Shown: positions 16,191 through 25,110, numbered from the stretch's first letter. The stretch is DNA of 64,000 nucleotides from an uncultured Butyricicoccus sp. (GCA_934532985.1 CAKTAV010000005.1:118715-182714); one strand, 5' to 3'. The notes: generated from the letters alone by a model not told the origin. Made by a program: numbers and translations.

Positions 16191-16578
16191 AAGATGGTTT
16201 CGTCCCGGCGATTTCATCGTATTTACCGTGATTTTGCTCGGTGCATGTCTGATTTGGGTGCGTTTTGCATTGATGCAGACCGATCATATATACGGCGAAA
16301 TCTGGCAGGATGGTGAGTTGGTGCAGCGCATCGTGCTGGATGACAGCTATCATGACACCATTGAGGTGGAGGGACACAGCATCGACAGTACAATTGAAAT
16401 TGACGGCAAACGGATGCGTTTTATTGACTCCAAGTGTCCGGATCACACCTGTGAAATTACAGGCTGGGTGGACAAGGCGGGCGACACGGCGGTGTGCCTG
16501 CCGGCGCGTGTGCTGATTAAAATTACCAGCGCGGATGGCGACGACAGCGGAAGCGGCATTGACGCCGTTGTGCAATGA
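16180..16578 (+). CDS. NusG domain II-containing membrane-anchored protein
   Basis: A 132-residue protein with one N-terminal membrane span (about residues 10-28) and an outer domain of the NusG domain II type, including IDSKCPDHTCEITGWV with two cysteines and VCLPARVLIKI. In Firmicutes such proteins regularly sit beside ApbE and Gx-type transporters in extracytoplasmic electron-transfer or flavinylation clusters, as here. The start overlaps apbE by 11 bases, implying translational coupling. The precise function is unknown. Confidence 0.85.
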   Translation: MKSKRWFRPGDFIVFTVILLGACLIWVRFALMQTDHIYGEIWQDGELVQRIVLDDSYHDTIEVEGHSIDSTIEIDGKRMRFIDSKCPDHTCEITGWVDKAGDTAVCLPARVLIKITSADGDDSGSGIDAVVQ

Positions 16579-16589
16579 GGTGAGAGCGA

Positions 16590-17102
16590 ATGAGTAAAAC
16601 CAAACGAATTGCCCTGTGCGGCGTGCTCACGGCGCTGGCGCTGGCACTCTCGCTGGCGGAGCGCATGATTCCGCTGGAGCTGCTGATTCCGGTGCCTGGC
16701 ATCAAGCTGGGTTTGGCGAATGTCGTGACTATGTTTGCGCTGTTGTTTTTGACGCCAAAGGAAGCGTTTTCGATTTTATTTTGCCGCGTGATTCTGGCAT
16801 CGCTGTTTGCGGGAAGCATTACGGCGTTTGCGTTTAGCCTGCTGGGCGGCACGCTGGCGCTGCTGACAACCTGGCTGCTGCTGCCCAAGCGCGGAACGTG
16901 GTTTTCTATGTACGGTATCAGTGCTGCCGCGGCGGCCATGCACAACTGCGGACAGGTTGCCGCGGCGGTGTTTATCATGCAGAGCTGGAATGTCATCGCG
17001 TATCTGCCGCTGCTGCTCATAGCTTCCATCCCGATGGGATTGCTGACCGGCGGCATTATCACCATTTTGGACGGTCATATGAAGTACATGAGACTGGTAT
17101 AA
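16590..17102 (+). CDS. Gx transporter family protein (heptaprenyl diphosphate synthase component I-like)
   Basis: A 170-residue membrane protein with five to six spans. VPGIKLGLANVVTMFALLF and the late LLIASIPMGLLTGG are the family's conserved segments. Databases name it both HepT component I and Gx transporter; the gene order with apbE and NusG domain II favours a role in quinone or flavin-linked redox processes at the membrane rather than in prenyl synthesis. It starts 11 bases after the preceding gene, within the same operon. Confidence 0.85.
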   Translation: MSKTKRIALCGVLTALALALSLAERMIPLELLIPVPGIKLGLANVVTMFALLFLTPKEAFSILFCRVILASLFAGSITAFAFSLLGGTLALLTTWLLLPKRGTWFSMYGISAAAAAMHNCGQVAAAVFIMQSWNVIAYLPLLLIASIPMGLLTGGIITILDGHMKYMRLV

Positions 17103-17154
17103 AAGTGAATCAATCCGGCATACTAAGGAAAACGAAAACAGGAGGTATGACCGG

Positions 17155-17535
17155 ATGAAACGAAGAAGTACGCTTGCCGTATTGCTGGTGCTGATGCTGA
17201 CGCTGCTGGCTGGCTGCGGCAGCACGACGCAGAACGATACCAACACGACCAACGGAACGCAGGAGGAGACCACAACGACAGACTTTGGCTCCGCTGACCC
17301 GAATGGCGACGGCATTGTCGGAAACGATGGCTCGGGCACGGATGGCAACACGATTGTCAACGACACGGAAAATGCCGCAGACGATGTGGTAGACGGTGTT
17401 GAGGACGCGGCAGATGATCTGACCGGCGACAACGACACGAATACCAAAACGAAAACGAACCGTACCACGACGCGCACAACGACCGACCGCGATACGGCGG
17501 ACAACAACCCGACGGCGGATGACAACGCCCGATAA
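17155..17535 (+). CDS. Low-complexity lipoprotein
   Basis: A 126-residue protein with a lipoprotein signal (LLVLMLTLLAGCG, Cys at residue 19) followed by a disordered region rich in Asn, Asp, Thr and Gly. It contains a repeated acidic stretch (TENAADDVVDGVEDAADDL) and an Arg/Thr-rich tail. No enzyme motif or flavinylation site is visible. It follows the Gx gene by 52 bases with its own AGGAGG site and may be the last member of that operon. It could be a spacer or surface tether. Confidence 0.75.
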   Translation: MKRRSTLAVLLVLMLTLLAGCGSTTQNDTNTTNGTQEETTTTDFGSADPNGDGIVGNDGSGTDGNTIVNDTENAADDVVDGVEDAADDLTGDNDTNTKTKTNRTTTRTTTDRDTADNNPTADDNAR

Positions 17536-17615
17536 TGGAACCGATCAGACCGGCAGAGCAGTATTCTGTCGGTCTGTGTTCTATCGTTATTCTATAAGAA
17601 AGAGAGAAAGAAGCA

Positions 17616-18968
17616 ATGACAACAACCGGTGAAACGCGGCAAATGCTGCGGGAGTTTTTTCCGTTGCTGTTTGCCGTGGCGGTACAGCAGATTTTGTCGC
17701 TGACCGTCAATTTGGTGGATAATTTCATGCTGGGCAGCTACAGCGAGGCCGCGATGACAGGCGCGGCGGTGGTCAATCAGATCCAGTTTATGCTGCAAAA
17801 TTTGGCCGCGGGTATCGGCGCGGGTGTAACCGTTTTGGGAGCACAGTATTGGGGCAAGCAGGAGATTGACGCGATTCGACGCATTGTATCGCTGGGATTA
17901 AAATTTGCGTTTGGCGCGGGCCTGCTGTTCTTTGCGGTTTGCTCCATCGCGCCGGAGACGGTGCTGCGTATTTTCTCCAGCGACGCAGTGATTCTGGAGC
18001 AGGCCGTGCAGTATCTGGCGCTCATGCGGTGGAGCTTTGTGATTTTTGCGATTTCTACCGTGTTAATGTACTCTCTGCAAAGCGTGCAGACGGCGGCGAT
18101 TGGTATGGTGATGTCCGCATGTACCATCTGCATCAATGCGACACTGAACAGTATTTTTATCTTTGGTCGATTGGGCGCGCCGGAGTTGGGGATACGCGGC
18201 GCGGCGATTGCCACGCTGACCAGCCGCGTAGTGGAGCTGTTGGTTGTGCTGCTGTACATATTGCTGATCGACCGCAAGCTGCATATGAAGCTACGGCATA
18301 TGGTGATGCTGGATGCAACCTTTCTGTCCGACTATGTGCGCGTGGCGGTGCCGATGATGATGAGCTATGAGCTGTGGGGCATCTCCCAGGCGGCGCAGAC
18401 GGCAATTTTGGGTCACGCCAGCAGCGAGGGCATTGCGGCAAACAGTGTGGCGTCGGTATTTTATCAGCTGTTTTGTGCGGCAGGATGGTCGTGTGCGAAT
18501 GCGGCGGCAGTTATCACAGGAAAAACCGTTGGAAGCGGACGGGACGATCTCATTCGCTCCCACACGCGGGTGTTGCAGCTGATTTTTCTGGGCATGGGTC
18601 TCCTGACGGGCTTGGCCCTGTTTGTCTGTCGGGATCTAATTCTGAGCTTTTATGTTCTCGCGCCGGAGACGTTGCGGATTACACGCAGCTTTATGACGAT
18701 TCTCTGTCTTATTATTGTCGGAGGATGCTATGAATATCCGGTGGAATGCGGCATCATCGCGGGCGGAGGAAATACAAAATTTGCGCCGATTGTGGACTGG
18801 TCCTCGGTCTGGCTGTTTGCGATTCCGCTGGCATACTACAGCGCTTATGTGCGCGGCTGGCCGCTGGAGCTGACGTTCTTTTTGCTGAAATCCGATCAGC
18901 TGGTCAAGTGCATTCCGAATTTTATTTATTGCAACAGCTATCGCTGGATCCGAAATTTGACGAAATAA
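17616..18968 (+). CDS. MATE-family efflux transporter
   Basis: A 450-residue, twelve-span transporter of the MATE family, which exports drugs or metabolites by Na+ or H+ antiport. The N-terminal segment FPLLFAVAVQQILSLTVNLVDNFMLG and the paired repeat around residues 235-260 (VRVAVPMMMSYELWGI) fit the two-bundle architecture. A GAAAGAGAG site precedes the ATG. It is 80 bases after the lipoprotein gene, with no clear terminator between them. The substrate cannot be inferred. Confidence 0.92.
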   Translation: MTTTGETRQMLREFFPLLFAVAVQQILSLTVNLVDNFMLGSYSEAAMTGAAVVNQIQFMLQNLAAGIGAGVTVLGAQYWGKQEIDAIRRIVSLGLKFAFGAGLLFFAVCSIAPETVLRIFSSDAVILEQAVQYLALMRWSFVIFAISTVLMYSLQSVQTAAIGMVMSACTICINATLNSIFIFGRLGAPELGIRGAAIATLTSRVVELLVVLLYILLIDRKLHMKLRHMVMLDATFLSDYVRVAVPMMMSYELWGISQAAQTAILGHASSEGIAANSVASVFYQLFCAAGWSCANAAAVITGKTVGSGRDDLIRSHTRVLQLIFLGMGLLTGLALFVCRDLILSFYVLAPETLRITRSFMTILCLIIVGGCYEYPVECGIIAGGGNTKFAPIVDWSSVWLFAIPLAYYSAYVRGWPLELTFFLLKSDQLVKCIPNFIYCNSYRWIRNLTK

Positions 18969-18972
18969 CAAA

Positions 18973-19001
18973 AGAGACTGCGGTGCATTTCCGCAGTCTC
19001 T
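18973..19001. terminator. Bidirectional terminator between MATE and threonine dehydratase genes
   Basis: An 11-bp perfect stem (AGAGACTGCGG with CCGCAGTCTCT) lies between convergent genes, with a short A run on the left and T-rich sequence on the right. Confidence 0.8.
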
Positions 19002-19023
19002 TGCTGTAAGTACGATAAAACGA

Positions 19024-20235
19024 TTAATTTTCGTTCATCAGAATTTCATAGCCGTGCTCCTTGATGGCGCGGATGAGCGCCTGACCGTGCTCCACGCCGC
19101 CGACCTCGCAGACAACGTGGACGATAGCCTCGTCAATATCCAGATTGGCATTGACGCGGTCATGCTGGAACATGATGATGTTGGCGTTCTGCGCCGCGAT
19201 AATTCCTGCAAAGCTCTCCAGAGCGCCCGGTACGTCCGGCATGATGGTGGAGAACTTCATGTGACGCCCGCGGGTGACCAGACCCTTTTCAACAATACGA
19301 TGAATGAAGCTTACGTCGATGTTGCCGCCGGAGAGGACACAGCAAACCTTCTTGCCGGAGAAATCGCGCTTGCCGGACAGCAGAGCCGCCAGAGAAGCGG
19401 CGCCCGCCGGCTCAACGACCGACTTGTTGCGCTCAAGCAGCAGCAGAATGGTGGACGCGATGTCGGCATCCGAGACTGTCATCATATCGTCGACAAAGGT
19501 GTTAATGTGCTCCATCGTGGTTGTGCCAGGGCACTTGACGGCGATGCCGTCGGCGATGGTGTGCACTGCGTCGCTGGCGTGAATTTCCTCCTGATGGAAG
19601 GATTGGGCAATCGCCGGCGCGCCCTCGGCTTGTACGCCGATGACCTGAATGCGCGGGTTGATCTGTTTGACGCAGGAAGCGATACCGGACAGCAGTCCGC
19701 CGCCGCCCGCCGGAACCAGAATGACATCCACTGCCGGAAGATCGCGCAGAATCTCCAGGCCAATCGTGCCCTGACCGGCGATGACGTCCTCGTCGTCAAA
19801 CGGGTGAATAAAGGTGGCACCGGTCTCCTCGACAATGCTCATAGCCTTGGCATAGGCGTCATCATAGCACGAGCCGGACAGCACAACATTCGCACCGTAG
19901 CCCTGCGTGGCGGATACCTTCGCGATCGGCGTGGAGCGCGGCATACAGATGGTCGCCGGAATGCCGATGCAGGAGGCTGCGAAAGCGACGCCCTGCGCGT
20001 GGTTGCCTGCGGAAGAGGCGATGACTGACTTGAGGTTGCCCGCTTCGTGCAGCTTCATAATTTTATTGTATGCACCGCGCACCTTGAAGGAACCGGTCTT
20101 CTGCTGGTTCTCACACTTGAGATATACCTCAGCGTCAGTCATGCTGGAAAAGGTGCTGGACGATTCCAACGGGATGTTGTGTACGACAGAACGAAGTCGC
20201 TGGGCGGCCTCGTCGATATCTTGAATGCTAATCAT
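19024..20235 (-). CDS. ilvA: Threonine ammonia-lyase (threonine dehydratase) with ACT domain
   Basis: A 403-residue PLP enzyme converting threonine to 2-oxobutyrate and ammonia. The PLP lysine motif TGSFKVRGAYNKI (about residue 45), SSAGNHAQGVAF, the glycine loop PAGGGGLLSG and a C-terminal ACT domain (about residues 325-403) match the single-ACT form of about 400 residues. That length is shared by catabolic (TdcB-like) and short biosynthetic enzymes, so the pathway is not settled. A GGAGGAAG site lies before the ATG. No other isoleucine genes are adjacent. Confidence 0.93.
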   Translation of the reverse strand: MISIQDIDEAAQRLRSVVHNIPLESSSTFSSMTDAEVYLKCENQQKTGSFKVRGAYNKIMKLHEAGNLKSVIASSAGNHAQGVAFAASCIGIPATICMPRSTPIAKVSATQGYGANVVLSGSCYDDAYAKAMSIVEETGATFIHPFDDEDVIAGQGTIGLEILRDLPAVDVILVPAGGGGLLSGIASCVKQINPRIQVIGVQAEGAPAIAQSFHQEEIHASDAVHTIADGIAVKCPGTTTMEHINTFVDDMMTVSDADIASTILLLLERNKSVVEPAGAASLAALLSGKRDFSGKKVCCVLSGGNIDVSFIHRIVEKGLVTRGRHMKFSTIMPDVPGALESFAGIIAAQNANIIMFQHDRVNANLDIDEAIVHVVCEVGGVEHGQALIRAIKEHGYEILMNEN

Positions 20236-20285
20236 AGTTCTTCCTCCATAATTCCTACATAAGTCCTAGTTTTTATAACACGGAT

Positions 20286-20314
20286 ATTTTATCATTCTAA
20301 CAGATTCATTGCAA
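20286..20314 (-). promoter_or_regulatory. Promoter of the threonine dehydratase gene
   Basis: On the minus strand TTGCAA and TAAAAT are separated by 17 bases, about 50 bases upstream of the start. Confidence 0.6.
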
Positions 20315-20414
20315 GCGCATTTGGTTGTATTTCCTAGGAGTTCCTGTTATACTAATTATATTGAGATTAATTATATTATGATATAATTCGCAACATAGGG
20401 AATGAGGAGAAACC

Positions 20415-20969
20415 ATGGCACATTATGAACTGCATACCTCTCAGCTGAGAGAGTATGTGAATTGTTTGAAGGCGGGCGACACCGTGTCGCTGACCGGTAC
20501 GGTCTACACCTCCCGCGACGCGGCGCACAAGAGAATTATGGCGGCGCTGGACAGCGGCGAAGAGCTGCCATATGACTTGCAGGATTCGGTGGTGTATTAC
20601 GCCGGACCGACTCCGGCAAAGCCGGGACAGGTCATCGGCTCGTGCGGTCCGACGACAGCGGGACGTATGGACCCGTTTTCGCCGACGATGATCGAGCACG
20701 GTCAGGTATGTATGATTGGCAAGGGCGTGCGCAGCAAGGCGGTGCACGACGCGATGAAGCAGCACGGCTGTGTGTACATGATTGCCATCGGCGGCGCGGG
20801 CGCGATTATCGCGGCATCGGTCAAGGAGCTGGAGGTCGTGGCATATGAGGATCTCGGCTGCGAATCCGTGAAAAAGCTGACGGTGGAGAATTTCCCGGCG
20901 ATCGTGGCAATGGACACCGAGGGCGGCAGCCTGTACGAAACCGGAAAAGAGCAGTTCCGAGAGGCATAA
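20415..20969 (+). CDS. Fumarate hydratase / L(+)-tartrate dehydratase beta subunit, orphan
   Basis: A 184-residue protein matching the C-terminal (beta) half of class I iron-sulfur hydro-lyases, which hydrate fumarate to malate. GDTVSLTGTVYTSRDAAHKR, CGPTTAGRMDPF and AIGGAGAIIA are the family's swivelling-domain motifs. The cluster-binding alpha subunit, normally encoded just upstream, is absent here; the 179 bases before it contain only the divergent threonine dehydratase promoter and an AT-rich leader with a TATAAT. It should work only with an alpha subunit made elsewhere. Confidence 0.9.
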   Translation: MAHYELHTSQLREYVNCLKAGDTVSLTGTVYTSRDAAHKRIMAALDSGEELPYDLQDSVVYYAGPTPAKPGQVIGSCGPTTAGRMDPFSPTMIEHGQVCMIGKGVRSKAVHDAMKQHGCVYMIAIGGAGAIIAASVKELEVVAYEDLGCESVKKLTVENFPAIVAMDTEGGSLYETGKEQFREA

Positions 20970-21085
20970 GAATCTCACATAGGTGTGGTGACCGACGCGA
21001 AAACGGCAGAGGAAGAGAAAAAAGATGGTGCAAAAAGCGGATGGAACCGATGGAAATTCTGTGGAAAAATGCGGGATCCTGCGCA

Positions 21086-21114
21086 TTGACAGGGGGTAGG
21101 TTTTTCGCTACAAT
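21086..21114 (+). promoter_or_regulatory. SigA promoter of the hydrogenase gene
   Basis: TTGACA and TACAAT with a 17-base spacer lie 48 bases ahead of the hydrogenase start. Confidence 0.75.
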
Positions 21115-21162
21115 ACCATTGTGAATTTGAAAGAAAAGTAATTATGGGGAAGGAGCAAGTTG

Positions 21163-22587
21163 ATGAGCAGAGCATTTGAAACAGATGTTCAGCGGTTGAA
21201 ATACCGAATTTTGAAAGCGGTTGCAACACATGTTTTGGAGGAAAATATGGGCAATTGCTATTACGATATTCCTCATGAGATTATTCAGGGCAAAAAAGCG
21301 ACAATGCGCTGCTGTGTCTACAAGGAGCGTGCCATTGTTGAGGAGAGAGTACACAACATTTTGGAGGACAGCGAGCATGTCATTCAGGTCATCGACATCG
21401 CCTGCGACGAATGTCCGATTGAGCGCTACTCGGTCAACAGCTCCTGCCGCGGCTGTCTGGCGCACCGTTGCATGAATGTGTGCCCGCGTGGCGCGATCAG
21501 CAAGACGGACAACGGCCGGGCAAAGATCGACCCGGAAAAATGTGTTCGCTGCGGACGCTGCGCGACGGTATGCCCGTATGGCGCGATTACGGAAAACATC
21601 CGCCCGTGTGAGCGAAGCTGCAAGATTGGCGCGATTCGCGTCGGTGACCAGCAGAAGGCGGAGATTGATTACGATAAGTGCATCAACTGCGGCTCCTGTG
21701 TTTCGCAGTGTCCGTTTGGCGCGGTTGTTGATCATTCCAACCTCGTCGATGCGATGCATCTGGTGCAGGCGGCAGACCGCCGCGGCTATTATGTCATTGC
21801 GGTAGTCGCTCCGGCAATTGCGTCGCAGTTCAGCAAGGCGACGGTCGGACAGGTAAAGACCGCGCTGCGCAATTTTGGCTTCCATGATGTGGTCGAGGCG
21901 GCGCTGGGCGCTGATATGGTCACGCGCAAGGAGACGCAGGAGCTGGCGGAAAAGGGCTTTTTGACATCCTCTTGCTGTCCGGCGTTTGTGCGCTATATTC
22001 AGCAGCATGTGCCGGAAATGGCAAAGCATATTTCGCATAATCTGTCGCCGATGGCGGAGATCTGCCGCTATATCAAGGAAAACAGTGCATGGCCGGTCAA
22101 GACGGTGTTTATTGGCCCATGCACGGCGAAGAAATATGAGCAGAAGCTGCCGAATGTCAGCCCGTGGGTGGACTGCGTTATTACCTTTGAGGAGCTGCAG
22201 GCGATGCTGGATGCTGCGGGCTTCCCGCCGGAGGAGCAGGAAGATCTGCCGGTTGACGATGCATCGTACTTTGGCCGTATCTTTGCTCGTGTCGGCGGCC
22301 TGTCGGAGGCTGTGGCACAGAGCGCAAAGGAACAGGGGCTGGATATCAAGCCGAATCCGGTGGTGTGCAGCGGCATTGATGAGTGCAAGGTGGCACTGCT
22401 CAAGGCCAAGATGGGTAAACTGTCGGAGAACTTTATCGAGGGCATGGCGTGTGCCGGAGGCTGCATCAACGGCGCAGGTACTGTCAGCCATACACAGCGT
22501 GACCGCACGATGGTCGAAAAGTTTGGACGCGAAACCCGCAAGGAATCCATCAACATGTCGGTCAAGAGCTATCAGACCAAGTTCTAA
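21163..22587 (+). CDS. Monomeric [FeFe] hydrogenase, group B type
   Basis: A 474-residue protein with all three H-cluster motifs: TSSCCPAFV (about residue 268), GPCTAKKYE (about 315) and EGMACAGGC (about 425). Ahead of them are several cysteine-rich 4Fe-4S sites, including CRGCLAHRCMNVCP, CVRCGRCATVCP and CINCGSCVSQCP. This arrangement, without a 2Fe-2S N-terminal domain, fits the group B hydrogenases of Clostridia. It would couple reduced ferredoxin to hydrogen turnover. The ATG follows AAGGAG by 7 bases. It is monocistronic between its own promoter and terminator; HydE, HydF and HydG are not in the window. Confidence 0.92.
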   Translation: MSRAFETDVQRLKYRILKAVATHVLEENMGNCYYDIPHEIIQGKKATMRCCVYKERAIVEERVHNILEDSEHVIQVIDIACDECPIERYSVNSSCRGCLAHRCMNVCPRGAISKTDNGRAKIDPEKCVRCGRCATVCPYGAITENIRPCERSCKIGAIRVGDQQKAEIDYDKCINCGSCVSQCPFGAVVDHSNLVDAMHLVQAADRRGYYVIAVVAPAIASQFSKATVGQVKTALRNFGFHDVVEAALGADMVTRKETQELAEKGFLTSSCCPAFVRYIQQHVPEMAKHISHNLSPMAEICRYIKENSAWPVKTVFIGPCTAKKYEQKLPNVSPWVDCVITFEELQAMLDAAGFPPEEQEDLPVDDASYFGRIFARVGGLSEAVAQSAKEQGLDIKPNPVVCSGIDECKVALLKAKMGKLSENFIEGMACAGGCINGAGTVSHTQRDRTMVEKFGRETRKESINMSVKSYQTKF

Positions 22588-22614
22588 GCACCGCGTACAT
22601 CCAAAGAAGAATAT

Positions 22615-22647
22615 AATCCCGCTGGAGTATTCCGGCGGGATTTTTTT
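22615..22647 (+). terminator. Terminator after the hydrogenase gene
   Basis: AATCCCGCTGGA pairs with TCCGGCGGGATT around GTAT and runs into seven T residues. Confidence 0.92.
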
Positions 22648-22701
22648 GCGCAAGTTTGGAAATTCACGCATAGAATATACAGGGAAGAAAGGAGTGGTCG
22701 T

Positions 22702-23256
22702 ATGCCATTGGTCTATTTGAGCCCGTCCACACAGGAGTTTAATCCGTATTATGACGGCGTTGGCAACGAAGAATACTATATGAACCTGATTGTGGATGCG
22801 ATGATTCCATATCTGGACGCGTCGGGAATTGCGTGGAAGCGCAACAGCACGTCGGACACGGCAATCACCTCGGCACAGGCGTCCAATGCCGCCGGAGCGA
22901 ATCTTCATTTGGCGGTGCATTCCAATGCCGCACCGGAGGAGCTGTCCGGACAGCTGCGCGGGACCGATGTGTACTATTTTACAGGTAGCGAAGAAGGACG
23001 TCGGGCGGCGGAGATTTTTGCCAACAATCTCAAGCTGATTTATCCCGACCCGAATGATGTGACTGTACGGAATACCACGGCACTAGCGGAGCTGCGGCGA
23101 ACGAGTGCGCCGAGCATTTTGATCGAGCTGGCGTATCACGACAACCGCGATGACGCCAACTGGATTCGCGCGAATATTCGTGATATTGCGCGTAATTTGG
23201 CGGCATCGGTGGCGGATTTCTTTACGGTGCCGTTTGTGGTGCCGGAGTGGTCCTGA
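22702..23256 (+). CDS. Amidase_3-like N-acetylmuramoyl-L-alanine amidase with altered zinc site
   Basis: A 184-residue protein with the Amidase_3 fold, lacking signal peptide and repeats. The second zinc ligand region (GNEEYYMN), the third (LHLAVHSNA) and the catalytic Glu region (ILIELAYHDN) are kept. The first ligand, normally His in DPGHGG, is replaced: the segment reads SPSTQEFNPYYDG. Activity as a classic zinc amidase is therefore uncertain, though a variant subfamily is possible. AAAGGAG precedes the ATG. It opens a coupled four-gene wall/sporulation run. Confidence 0.8.
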   Translation: MPLVYLSPSTQEFNPYYDGVGNEEYYMNLIVDAMIPYLDASGIAWKRNSTSDTAITSAQASNAAGANLHLAVHSNAAPEELSGQLRGTDVYYFTGSEEGRRAAEIFANNLKLIYPDPNDVTVRNTTALAELRRTSAPSILIELAYHDNRDDANWIRANIRDIARNLAASVADFFTVPFVVPEWS

Positions 23257-23260
23257 GCAA

Positions 23261-24247
23261 ATGAGGAATCACCGAAAGCGGCTGGGTACGGCGGCATTTG
23301 CCGCGGCCTGCTGTGTGGTGCTGGAGCTGCTGTGGGTGCAGATCGCCGGACTGGCGGAGCCGACAGAGGGGAATTTTATCCGCTATGTCGAGCTTTCTGC
23401 GCCCTATGCGGCGCTGCAGGATGCCATGCAGGAGGATGTGGAGCGGGAGGGGGAGGTGTGCTGGACGGACATACTGGCGGGGCTGGCGTGTCAAAACGGC
23501 AACGATTGGTCGGGATATCAAACGCAGCAGACGAAACGCATGGCGCAGCAGCTGGAAGGGGGAAAGACGCCGGAAGACAACACGTATTTTTCATATTATC
23601 AAGAGGTATATCGCGCGGCGTTTGGCGGCCTGCTCGGAGATTATGCGGAGGAGAAGGAGAGTGAGGACGGCAGCCGTGATTGGAATATGCGATACGGGCT
23701 GAAAGGATACTCACCGATTGCAGACGGCTTTGAGTACAGTGATTCGGACGATTTTGGCGCATCGCGATCCTATGGGTATCAGCGCCGACATTTGGGGCAT
23801 GATATGATGGGGCTGACGGGCACGCCGATTGTCGCAGTAGAGTCTGGCACGGTGACGATGCTGGGCTGGAACCAATACGGCGGCTGGCGCGTTGGCATCC
23901 GCAGCACGGATGGAAAGCGGTATTGGTACTATGCCCATTTGCGAAAGGACCGCCCGTTCGCGGCCGGACTGAAAGAGGGAAAATGTGTGAAGGCGGGAGA
24001 GGTGATTGGCTACATGGGGAGAACCGGATATTCCGCCACGGAAAACGTCAACAATATTGAAACGCCGCATCTGCATATTGGGCTGGAGCTGATTTTTGAT
24101 GAGAGTCAATTTGAATCGGACAACGAAATCTGGGTGGATATCTACCCGATGGTGCAGCTGCTGCGGCAGCACCGCAGCGCGGTGGATCGCGTGGAGAACG
24201 GAGAGTACACACGCCGGTTTGAGCTGTTGGAGGCGGGAGCACCGTGA
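23261..24247 (+). CDS. M23 (LytM-type) peptidase, membrane anchored
   Basis: A 328-residue protein with an N-terminal signal anchor (residues 10-29) and a C-terminal M23 metallopeptidase domain (about 180-300). The zinc-site segments GHDMMG and HLHIGLEL and the YYAHL motif are present, so it may cut peptidoglycan cross-links or peptides. The ATG is 5 bases after the amidase stop with no clear ribosome site, suggesting reinitiation. The next gene overlaps its end by 4 bases. Confidence 0.87.
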   Translation: MRNHRKRLGTAAFAAACCVVLELLWVQIAGLAEPTEGNFIRYVELSAPYAALQDAMQEDVEREGEVCWTDILAGLACQNGNDWSGYQTQQTKRMAQQLEGGKTPEDNTYFSYYQEVYRAAFGGLLGDYAEEKESEDGSRDWNMRYGLKGYSPIADGFEYSDSDDFGASRSYGYQRRHLGHDMMGLTGTPIVAVESGTVTMLGWNQYGGWRVGIRSTDGKRYWYYAHLRKDRPFAAGLKEGKCVKAGEVIGYMGRTGYSATENVNNIETPHLHIGLELIFDESQFESDNEIWVDIYPMVQLLRQHRSAVDRVENGEYTRRFELLEAGAP

Positions 24248-25107
24248 GAAAACAATCGTTGATTTTGTGTGCGGTCGTGCTGGTGTGCGGAATATTGGGC
24301 GCCGTGCTCGGACAGGGTGAGAGAGAAGCACAGTCTGTCCTTGCTGGGGAAGGAATTGAACTGCCGATTGCGATGTATCACAGCGTCACAGACGAGGGGA
24401 AATCACCGGGAGAATATGTGATCTCACCAAAACGTCTGGAGGAGGATTTACGGTATCTACAGCAAGCGGGGTGGGAGACCGTGACGATCCGACAGGTTGT
24501 GAATTATGTGGAAAACGGCGCGCCGCTGCCGGAGCATCCGGTCATGCTGACGTTTGACGATGGGTATTACAATAACTATGCCAATGTGTATCCGTTATTG
24601 GAGCGATACGGAATGAATGGCGTGCTGTCGCCGGTTGGAACGCTGACCGAGCAGTTTACACAGGCGCAGGAAGCGCCGCACGAGGTGTGGTCGTACTGCA
24701 CGGAGCAGCAGCTGGTGGAAATGGCGCAGAGCGGGGTGATCGAGATGCAGAACCACTCGTTTGACTTTCACGAGCTGTCGCCGCGGCGCGGCTGTCTGCG
24801 AAAGCAGGGAGAGGATCAAGCGGCGTATGAGAATATCTTCCGCACGGATACCCAGCGCGCGCAGGAGGTGTTTGCAAAGCTCGGCATCGACGAGCCGATC
24901 TGCTATACCTATCCCTATGGGGCGTGCAATGCGGAAACCGACGCCTTGGTGGAGCAGTGCGGTTTTGTCAGCTCACTGAGCTGTGAGGAGGGAATCAACC
25001 GCCTGACACACGATCCGCGCTGCCTGTATAAGCTCAAGCGCTGGAACCGCGACGGGCGGCAGAGCACGGAGCAGTTTTGGAGCACGGTGCGAAGGGAGAT
25101 GCAGTGA
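24244..25107 (+). CDS. Polysaccharide deacetylase
   Basis: A 287-residue NodB-type (CE4) enzyme with an N-terminal signal anchor. MYHSV, the TFDDGY motif holding the catalytic Asp pair, the metal-site segment EMQNHSFDFH and the PYGACN loop are all visible. It would remove N-acetyl groups from wall or spore glycans. The start is GTG overlapping the M23 gene stop by 4 bases, so the amidase, peptidase and deacetylase are translationally coupled. Confidence 0.9.
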   Translation: MRKQSLILCAVVLVCGILGAVLGQGEREAQSVLAGEGIELPIAMYHSVTDEGKSPGEYVISPKRLEEDLRYLQQAGWETVTIRQVVNYVENGAPLPEHPVMLTFDDGYYNNYANVYPLLERYGMNGVLSPVGTLTEQFTQAQEAPHEVWSYCTEQQLVEMAQSGVIEMQNHSFDFHELSPRRGCLRKQGEDQAAYENIFRTDTQRAQEVFAKLGIDEPICYTYPYGACNAETDALVEQCGFVSSLSCEEGINRLTHDPRCLYKLKRWNRDGRQSTEQFWSTVRREMQ

Positions 25108-25110
25108 CAA

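Noticed and set aside
20236..20414. T-box or other riboswitch ahead of threonine dehydratase
   Set aside because: The minus-strand leader after the promoter is under 50 bases and has no T-box sequence or terminator.
21142..22920. 592-codon open frame antisense to the hydrogenase gene
   Set aside because: Same codon-register artefact; the sense strand carries all H-cluster motifs, a promoter and AAGGAG.
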